Source of the DNA: Acestrorhynchus altus
Taxonomy: Eukaryota; Chordata; Actinopteri; Characiformes; Acestrorhynchidae
NCBI GenBank assembly: GCA_034509495.1
Contig: CM067503.1
Location: 23,790,171-23,854,170, forward strand
Length of the DNA: 64,000 nucleotides
Direction of reading: 5' to 3'
Position 1 is the stretch's first letter. Every line of letters begins with the position of its first letter. This document shows positions 56,925 through 64,000 of the stretch, piece after piece. Made by a program: the position numbers and the translations under genes. Under the pieces are notes generated by a model. The model worked only from the letters and a program-made list of their open reading frames with translations, did no database searches and was not told the DNA's origin.

Positions 56925-58190
56925 GATCAATTATAGATAATTACAGATAACTGCACTTGGAGCGATGGAGGAAGAATTGTTAATGCCTAACATCTTTCTG
57001 TCTCCTACTACCTGCATTGGGTCTAAGGGGCTTCCCAGGACAGAACTGGTCTTAATGAGTTTGTTCAGTCTGTTCCTGTCTGCTGTCGAAATACTGCTGC
57101 CCCAGCAGACCACACCATAAAAGTCACCACTTGTGTGCCACCACTGTGTCAAAGAAGGTCCTCAGGAGTGCTCCCTGCAATCTACATTACCTTAGATTTC
57201 TCACTAGGTGGAATCTGCTCTGGCCTCTTTTTTCAAAGGGCTGTGGTGGTGTTGGACCAGTCAAGGTTGGTGTTTAAGTGAACACCAGGTACTTGTAAGA
57301 GTCCACTCTCGCAATGTCCTTTCCTGGATGTTCACTGGTGAAGGGACGTGTCTGCACCTGCGGGTGTGTCTACTATTAGTTCTTTCGTCTTCCTCGTGTT
57401 TATTTGTACATGGTTCAGCAGACACCAGTCCACAATGTCCTGAATGAGTGAGTGAGTTCTCTGTACTCACCGTCCTCCTCATTATTAATGAGGCCAACAA
57501 TTGTGGAGTCATCAGAGAACTTCTGGAGGTGACAAGTTTACAAGGTGAAGAGAAATGGTGCTAGGACCATTCCTTTAGGGGCACCAGTGCTGCTGACCAC
57601 CTTGTATGAGAGAGAGTCTGAAGCTCTCACATACTGTATTCTGTATTCTTCACACAGAAGTTGACAGTCTGTAACGCAGTGAGGTGTGTGCCTCCTTCAT
57701 GTTGGCATAAAAACAGTATCAGTGCTTTATTGCCTTTTGTTTGGCAGGTTAGATATTGGGTGAAGGTGGGCAGAGTGGAGGATGGAGAAGCATGATTGAA
57801 TTCTCCAGAAATAAGGATGAGAGCTTGTGGTCTGCTGAGTGTATGGACATCACAAGCCTTGTCAGCGTCAGCAGTTGGGGGAACATACACAGTTATCGTG
57901 ATAACATGCGCTATTTACCTCGGGAGGTAGCTTGGTCTCATGCTAAACGCTAACACCTTAATGTTAACAGTGACCAGAAAAACACAATCTATCATTCACA
58001 AATACTGCCAGGCTGCCTCCTTTTCTATTACCACTTGCTGCTGTCCTGTATGCCCAAATTAGGTGATAGCTGTCCATAGAAAGAGTGTGTCTGGAGTTTG
58101 TGCAAGTCCAATGACTCCTGTGTTATTGCCATGAGCCTGACCATCTTGTTGAGAAGCGATTCAAATATTTCCCATAACATGGAGGGAATT
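56925..58190 (-). pseudogene. Non-LTR retrotransposon relic with endonuclease and RT pieces (LINE d)
   Basis: Read from right to left. 57950-58190 has THSFYGQL-like broken pieces. 57627-57890 carries the APE-type endonuclease segment ALILISGEFNHASPSST, in which the usual GDFNH motif has Asp changed to Glu. 57260-57540 reads WCLLNHVQINTRKTKEL and then GVHLNTNLDWSNTTTALKK. 56931-57152 gives FYGVVCWGSSISTADRNRLN. Most of the central RT is missing, and stops and frameshifts are frequent. The C-terminal motif equals that of LINE a at 30975-31545. CR1/L2/Rex1-type family. Confidence 0.8.
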
Positions 58191-58204
58191 AAAAGCTTGT
58201 AGCC

Positions 58205-59646
58205 CAGGGGTGACTTTCACCAGGGGCCAAAACTCAAAGCACACTTTAGGGTGTGGGCTGAACAGGATAAACATTTACTGAACACACGAAAAGTAAATGA
58301 GCAGGAATAAAAACCAACAGGAATATTTTTCCACAATAAATAAACTTTATATAACTTATAATACCTTGCTCTTAATAAAAAATATCTCTTTTCAAAATTA
58401 TAAACGTTACAACTATCAACATGCAAAAAAACATTTAAAAAAAATTAATAAATATTATGCTTTTCCATAAAAGAAAAATAACAAATCAAAACATTTAGTT
58501 TTCTTTGCTCTTGGCCCATTTTAGAAAAATAAACTTAAGCTTTAAATATCTTTAAATATTTCTGCTCTTCATAAAAAATGTTCCTGTTAAAATCATACAA
58601 CTTCAAAATATGAGCATGGTCCAAAAACACTGGAAATATAAATAAAACTTCCATCAAAAAAACTAGAAATAATGAATCAAAACAGTTCAGTTTTCTTCGC
58701 TTTTATGCTGTTTTTTCAGAGCTGGATGCTTGGCATCTCTTTTTGGCAACAAGTTTGTTCAGGTTTGGTGTAAGGTTCTATGTTGAGGAGGCTCTGTGCA
58801 TCAATCCAATATTTCCTCTGTAATGCTCAAATCGGAGTCCACTCCACAAATGAAAATGACTAGCTGTGCAGTGTCCGTCATGTTAGTACTTTCATCCACA
58901 GCAAGACAGTGTGCAATAAAGGCTTAGCTTTCAATCAACTGTTTCTTAAATCAGTGGCCATCTCACAAACCCAATCAGCAACTGTATTTCTGCTCAGGCT
59001 TACATTTGCCAACATCTTTTTGTCTGGACACAAGACATTGCACACCTTCAGCATACAGTTCTTCAGAAACTCTCCCCCTGGCCAGCCTGATTTGGATCTC
59101 TTCTGCTACAATAAAGCTTGCTTTCACAGTTGCTTCACTTTGTGTTTTTGCTCTGGTGAAAAACATCTGTTGAGCTGTCAGATTCTTCTCTTCTACTTTC
59201 TGTAGCATGTGGTCTGCATTCAGGTTTTTCAGCTTGTCCTGATGTTTTGTGTTGAAGTGCCATCTTAGATTAAATTCCTTATTTACAGCCACATTATCTC
59301 CACAAGTAAGACATATAGGTTTACCAGAAATGTCAATAAGCATATATTTAGTCTCCCATTCAGTAACAACTTTTCTTTTCACCATTGTTAAGGGCTTTGA
59401 TGTTACAATAGTGTTGCAGACAGGATTGAACACTTGACTTGAATGAAATTCCCAGGTAAACTATCATTCAGCAAGGCAGCTCTTGTGCTGCATTATGGGA
59501 TCTGTAGTTCTTTGTGTTATCAGTGCTTCATATCAGTGGGCCATTAATAACAATAATAATAGATCAATGTAAAATGATCTCGCAGGCTGGATATAAGTGT
59601 ATTACTGGCTGGATATGGCATGCAGGCCTTGAGTTTGAAACCTATG
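58205..59646 (-). pseudogene. hAT transposon, internally deleted, boundaries resolved
   Basis: The left end is CAGGGGTGAC and the right end CCTATG (reverse complement CATAGGTTTCAAACTCAAGG), imperfect hAT-like TIRs. 8-bp flanks are TTGTAGCC (58197-58204) and TTGTAGCG (59647-59654), 7 of 8 identical. The minus frame 58975-59433 (152 residues) starts near KRKVVTEWETKYMLI, with a BED-type finger CLTCGDNVAV...RWHFNTKH at about residues 41-64, then FFTRAKTQSEATVKASFIVA, a segment shared with hAT-derived GTF2IRD2-like proteins. Out-of-frame pieces at 58800-58930 correspond to the DEST catalytic-Asp region. The core and dimerisation region are deleted and the end is AT-rich debris. Confidence 0.85.
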
Positions 59647-59861
59647 TTGTAGCGTCATTTCCACATGCATTGCAGTGATCCAGCAATTCTGCCTCATCTC
59701 ATCTTCCGAAGCTTGCGGGGGATGTTCAGCCTCTCTAGGAGCATGGCTCTGCACAGGATCTCCAGACATGACATACTTATGTTTAAATGTAATTAAACCA
59801 CTACTGAAACTAAATTATATTAAGGTAAACTTAAATAGACCCAATGTGGACATCCCACAAC

Positions 59862-59994
59862 ATGGGAAATTGTCTTCTGCATTTCACCCATCTATGCAGT
59901 GAAACATAAACATACACACTAGTGAATTGATATACTGGGAGCAGTGAGAGCAGAGCGGTGGGCAGCCCTATCCAGAGTGCCCAGGCAGCAGCTG
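59862..59994 (-). mobile_element. SINE family A (copy 4), 3' part
   Basis: TTGTCTTCTGCATTTCACCC, ATGCAGTGAAACATAAACAT and GCGGTGGGCAGCC match the other minus-strand copies. It is cut by the following AT array. Confidence 0.7.
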
Positions 59995-59996
59995 AG

Positions 59997-60000
<4 letters not shown>

Positions 60001-60040
<40 letters not shown>
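60001..60040. repeat. (TA)n microsatellite
   Basis: 20 uninterrupted TA units. Confidence 0.97.
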
Positions 60041-60046
<6 letters not shown>

Positions 60047-60052
60047 ATAGAC

Positions 60053-61307
60053 CAATAGAAAAAGGGAATTTTAGACATTTTGACCAACTGAAAAGTAGGG
60101 ACATGAAAAGTATTGGCATGTACAGCACTCAATATTTAGTTTGGGCTCATTTGGCCTTTATTACTGCAGCAATGCCGAGTGACATGGAGTCAATCTGTGG
60201 CACTGCTCAGGTAATATGAGAGACCAGGTTGCTCTGATAGTGGTCTTCAGCTCTTCTGAATTGTTGGATCTGGTGTATCGCATCTTCCTCTTCACAATAA
60301 CCCATAGAATTTCTATGGGATTAAGGTCAGGTGAGTTTGCTGGCCAATTAGCTTTGGCACTGTGTGCAGGTACCAAGTGCTGTTGGAAAATGAAATCTGC
60401 ATTTCCATAAAGTTGGTCAGCAGCAGGAAGCATGAAGTCCTCTAAAACTTCCTGGTAGATGGCCTTAGACCTCAGAAAACACAATTGACCAACACCAACA
60501 AATGACATGGCACCCCAAACCATCACTGACTGTGAAAACTTTACATTGGACCTCAAGCAACTTGAATTCTGGGCCTCTCCAGCGTACCTCCAGACTCTGG
60601 GACCTTGATTCCCAAAGGAAATGCAAAGTTTACTTTCATCAGGGAACATAACTTCAGCAGCAATCCAGTCTTTTTTGTCTTTAGCCCAGGTGAGATGCTT
60701 TTGACACCGTCTCTTGTTCAAGAGTGGCCTGACACAAGGAATGTGACAGCTGAAACCCATGTCTTGCTTACATCTGTGTGGTGGTTCTTGAAGCACTGAC
60801 TCCAGCTGCAGTCCACTCTTTGTGAATGTCCCTCACATTTTTGATTGGGTTTTGTTTCACAATCCTTTCCAGGGTGCAGTGATCCCTATTGCTTGTACAC
60901 TTTTTTCTACATTTTTTCCTTGCCTTCACCTCTCTATTAATGTGTCTTACCCTCGTTGTGCAAGGTGTCAGTGGTCGTCTTTTGGACAACTGTCAAGTCA
61001 GCAGGCTTCCCCCATGATTGTGTAGCCTACAGAACTAGACTGAGAGACCATTTAAAGGCCTTTGCAGGTGTTTTGAGTTAATTAGCTGATTAGAGTGTGG
61101 CACCAGGTGTCTTCAATATTGAACCTTATCACAATATTCTAATTTTCTGAGACACTGAATTTGGGATTTTCATTAGTTCAGTCAGTTATATTAATCAAAC
61201 TAAAAGAAATAAATATATGCATATAATATACAAGTGCCACATTCTGAATGGAATTACTGAAATAAATCAAGCTTTTCATAATATTCAAATTTTATGACAG
61301 GCACCTG
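60053..61307 (-). pseudogene. Tc1-like transposon, near full length (lineage 6)
   Basis: The minus strand carries an N-terminal helix-turn-helix frame (60768-60989, ending GVSASRTTTQM) and a catalytic frame (60161-60796, 211 residues) separated by one frameshift near 60780. The catalytic frame shows VMFPDESKLCISFG (first Asp), SVMVWGAM, FIFQQHLVPAHSA, where the second Asp is replaced by His, and NWPANSPDLNPIEILW (last Glu). About a dozen residues are missing between AHSAKA and NWPANSP. In-frame stops also break the N-terminus. The right terminus ends GCACCTG at TA (61308-61309). Its terminal ~200 bp is shared with 19867-20045. The left terminus is lost near the TA array. Confidence 0.85.
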
Positions 61308-61309
61308 TA

Positions 61310-61310
61310 C

Positions 61311-61342
<32 letters not shown>
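61310..61342. repeat. (AT)n(GT)n compound microsatellite
   Basis: Short AT run passing into GT, immediately outside the Tc1 right end. Confidence 0.9.
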
Positions 61343-61343
<1 letters not shown>

Positions 61344-62149
61344 CGTGGGTGTGCGTCTAGAAGAGGAGGTTTCAGACGAAATGCTTCCAGTAGTACAATG
61401 CCTCACTGGGCTCCAGAATAAAAACATATTTCTCTACAAACTGACCTTTTTAATATTTTACTATAACTTTATGCATATATTTACTGATTGAGATACAATG
61501 CCTAAATCTAAGATTCTGTCTGTGTGCTCTAACAACAACAAAGAGTGATGAAACATGAATGGTAAGCATTTTTGGAGCTCATTGAGGCAGTGTTTAGGTT
61601 AGTCCACACTACCTTTAACAGTTGGCGGAATACTTCATTCTGCTTGATCTAGTAGCCATTAGCTAGTCAGTTCTGCCAGTATATTTACAGAGATCATAAG
61701 ATACAGATTAGGCAGAGGGACCAATTAAGGGAATATCATTTGGAAGATCGATGTTCCATCCCTTAACTTTAGATCCAAAGTGAGTGTAGAATCTATAATT
61801 AGGTGCAACTAATCTATTCTGGTGGCTCACGTTTGGCCAACACTTCACTAACACAATTTATGCTGTTTTTCCTCTAATGTGTAACTCCTCTGTATGTGAG
61901 CTTCCTACTGATCCATTTAATTACAGGGGCAGAAATGCATTACATGTAAGAAGGAAGGCACAAATACTTGAACTCACTTCAGGAGATTTGGATGAATAGA
62001 GCTCTCTGATAGATGAAGAAATAGAGAGACAGAAAGCTCATCTGGTGCCACTGAAGAAGCAAAAACAAAATTTGCCTGAGGAGCTCTTGACGAGAGCACT
62101 GCTGAATCAATGATTACGGAGGCTAATAATCAGACAGGGATAATTGGGT
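61343..62149. other. Unassigned DNA
   Basis: No repeat or coding signal recognised. Confidence 0.5.
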
Positions 62150-62740
62150 ACAGCATGTGTTACAGGAGAGAGTAGCCAGAGGGACACAGGGACCACTCGG
62201 TCAGATAGAGAGGAGAAAGAGGGATGTGAGAGAAAGGCTGAGAGGAAGAGAAAAGCATGAGATGGAGAACATTGGATACACAGGGGGACACTCAGATGGA
62301 CAGAGACAAAAAAGGGAGGTGGCAGAAATCACTGAGGAGAAGACAAAGGAAATGAGAAAGGGAGAGAAGAGTGGAGAGTGAAGAGTGGAGAGAGGAAACA
62401 AAGGAGGTAGACAAGAGAAGAGAAGACAGAGGAAAGTTGGAAAAGCGAAGACAGAAAAAAAAGTTGATGGAGGGATAAACAGGAAAGAGAGTGAGGACAC
62501 TAGGAAAAAAAGAAAAGGAGAGACAGGAAGTATGGAAATGGGGAAGGAGAGAGGAAAGGTGGAAAACAGGGATGGAGTGATGAAATAAAAAAACGCAAGG
62601 AGAGAGAGGAAAGATGGAAAGCGGGCAAGAACAGAGGAAATTTGGAAAACATGGAAGGGAAGGAAGGGAAAACAGGAAGGAGGAGAAAGAAACGAAGGAA
62701 GAAAGGAAAAAGTGAAAGTTCAAAAAATAGAAGAAAATGG

Positions 62741-62744
<4 letters not shown>
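62150..62744 (+). repeat. Polypurine tract
   Basis: About 600 bp of GA-rich plus strand (GGAGA, AAGGA, GGAAAGA words without strict period). It opens false Arg/Lys/Glu-rich plus frames and Ser/Phe/Leu-rich minus frames (62292-62723). Confidence 0.85.

Positions 62745-62829
<85 letters not shown>
62745..62829. repeat. (AG)n microsatellite
   Basis: About 40 units with two AAAG interruptions, continuing the purine tract. Confidence 0.97.
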
Positions 62830-62831
<2 letters not shown>

Positions 62832-62926
62832 TTGTAGAGGAGGCTCAGGTTGCAGAGAGACTCCTTCAGCTGAAGAGCAGCTCTGTTGGAGTGTGTGTGA
62901 TAGAATATACTAATTAGAAGTGAGAC

Positions 62927-62928
<2 letters not shown>

Positions 62929-62995
<67 letters not shown>
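62929..62995. repeat. (TG)n microsatellite
   Basis: About 33 uninterrupted units. Confidence 0.98.
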
Positions 62996-62996
<1 letters not shown>

Positions 62997-63139
62997 GCTG
63001 TAATCCTGGAGCTCTTAGTCAAAATATGCTTAAAACTGTTGATCTGGGAGTGATGAGAGTGGTATAGATGCACTGCCATAATGCACTTTTAACATATTTA
63101 CTAATATAACTATAAATTGCAGCAGATCATTTAAGGCCT

Positions 63140-63900
63140 ATAAGTTGGGTGGACCCACTGCAGGTTGGATTCCCACAGGTAAATGGCACACAACCAGCCA
63201 TCAGCATGATGGAAAAAAAAAACAAGACTCATCAGACAAGACCACCTCCTTCTGATGCTTGTGTCGGTGGAGTCTGCATAGCCAGTCTGATCAGTCTATG
63301 GCTGTGCAGTCCTGTAATAATAATTTGTGCACAACTTTACATTTGAGTGAGTTTCTGATATCCACACAGGGTCTAAATATACAAACATACTAAACAAACA
63401 CATTAAGCATGTTTGCAAAAATGGTCTTACATATTCATTAGGCCCCTCTGATACAGTAAAGATTTCAAAATTTTTATAATGAAGAGCTCTCCAGGCCTTG
63501 CTGCAGCAAAGTAGCCCCAAACCATGACACTTCCACCTCCATGCTTCACAGTTGGTATGAGGCTCTTGTGCTCAAATTCTTTGTTTGGTTCATGTCAAGC
63601 ATGTCCTCTGTAACTCCCCAAATAATTCAGCATTTGGATTCAGCCTTTCGAACCCATTGTTCCAGAAGTCTTTTTTTATTTCCTTTTTGCACACCTCCCA
63701 TAAAATTTATTTTCTGATGGTAGATGCTGCACTTTGACATTAGCTGTGGCGAGAGCTATGATGACATTTGGGGATTGTTAGAGAATTCTTTACTCATCTT
63801 ACAGTCTGTTCTTGGGTTGAACTTACCAGGACGGCCTGACCTGACCATGTTGGCAGTTGCTTAAATGTTCTCAGATTGTAAATTATTTTCTAGACAGTTA
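63140..63900 (-). pseudogene. Tc1-like transposase relic(s) (lineage 7)
   Basis: On the minus strand 63480-63540 encodes PTVEAWRWKCHGLGLL-type sequence which in the right frame is the KHGGGSVMVWGYFAA core motif of Tc1 transposases, followed by LFIIKILKSLLYQRGL (63430-63500). 63540-63880 corresponds to upstream N-terminal coding sequence in broken frames. 63160-63310, with CAGCATGATGG and GTCTGATCAGTCTATGGCTG, resembles the N-terminal part of a second Tc1-like family. It may therefore be two elements joined. All frames are broken. Confidence 0.65.
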
Positions 63901-63987
63901 AATGACTGATTATTTAATCATCTTATGATTTTGAGATCACTTTCCAGACTCTTATGTTTACATATGGTTAAAAAAAGTGACTGTATC

Positions 63988-64000
63988 TATATATATATAT
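63988..64000. repeat. (AT)n run at window end
   Basis: Short AT run cut by the window edge. Confidence 0.8.

Noticed and set aside
62292..62723. 143-codon minus-strand hydrophobic frame
   Set aside because: Reverse complement of the polypurine tract; low complexity throughout.

Overview
The window looks like a gene-poor, repeat-rich stretch of a ray-finned (teleost) fish genome. The evidence is overall AT richness, dense (AC)n, (AG)n, GATA-type and AAT-type microsatellites, tRNA-headed SINEs of fish type, several Tc1-like transposase relics, hAT relics with BED zinc-finger segments, and non-LTR retrotransposon pieces. An ostariophysan (catfish/characin-like) host is my guess from the repeat mix; the sequence alone does not fix the species. 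I see no host protein-coding gene, no rRNA, no free-standing tRNA and no CRISPR array. Nearly all open frames above 60 codons are either chance frames, translated microsatellites, or transposon fragments.

Layout. 1-4.3 kb: AC microsatellite, an AGCAAC-type minisatellite, a second minisatellite of about 46-50 bp, and terminal pieces of DNA transposons. 4.3-9.0 kb: a Tc1-like relic (minus), a hAT relic with a BED-finger remnant and a CTCF-like site, a 20-bp-period minisatellite, pentanucleotide arrays, a promoter-like block and another Tc1-like relic. 9-18 kb: mostly unassigned AT-rich DNA with AC/AG/GATA arrays, one SINE, a diverged local duplication and one GC-richer candidate conserved block. 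18-24 kb: a Tc1-like relic containing a nested hAT-type non-autonomous element, two Tc1 elements abutting at one TA, a further Tc1-like C-terminal relic, a SINE and a fold-back element. 24-29.6 kb: a polypyrimidine tract, AT-rich DNA, a candidate conserved block and a minisatellite with higher-order structure. 30-32.4 kb: a GATA/GACA (Bkm-like) field enclosing a reverse-transcriptase fragment and an RTE-type fragment. 33-41.4 kb: nested non-autonomous elements, a SINE with an exact 11-bp target-site duplication, and candidate conserved non-coding blocks. 41.4-53 kb: few transposons, one LINE relic, two SINEs and most of the candidate conserved blocks. 53.7-64 kb: a BED-finger relic, a near-perfect TIR MITE, a LINE relic with endonuclease and RT pieces, an internally deleted hAT with a near-perfect 8-bp TSD, the best-preserved Tc1-like element, a long polypurine tract and a last Tc1-like relic.

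Nothing here works together as a pathway. The most interesting items are (i) an unclassified dispersed family of roughly 400 bp with five copies in both orientations, (ii) the boundary-resolved hAT, Tc1, MITE and SINE insertions, and (iii) several GC-richer, non-repetitive blocks that may be conserved regulatory DNA of a developmental-gene neighbourhood. The last is inference and needs cross-species alignment. I did not find a convincing new biological system.
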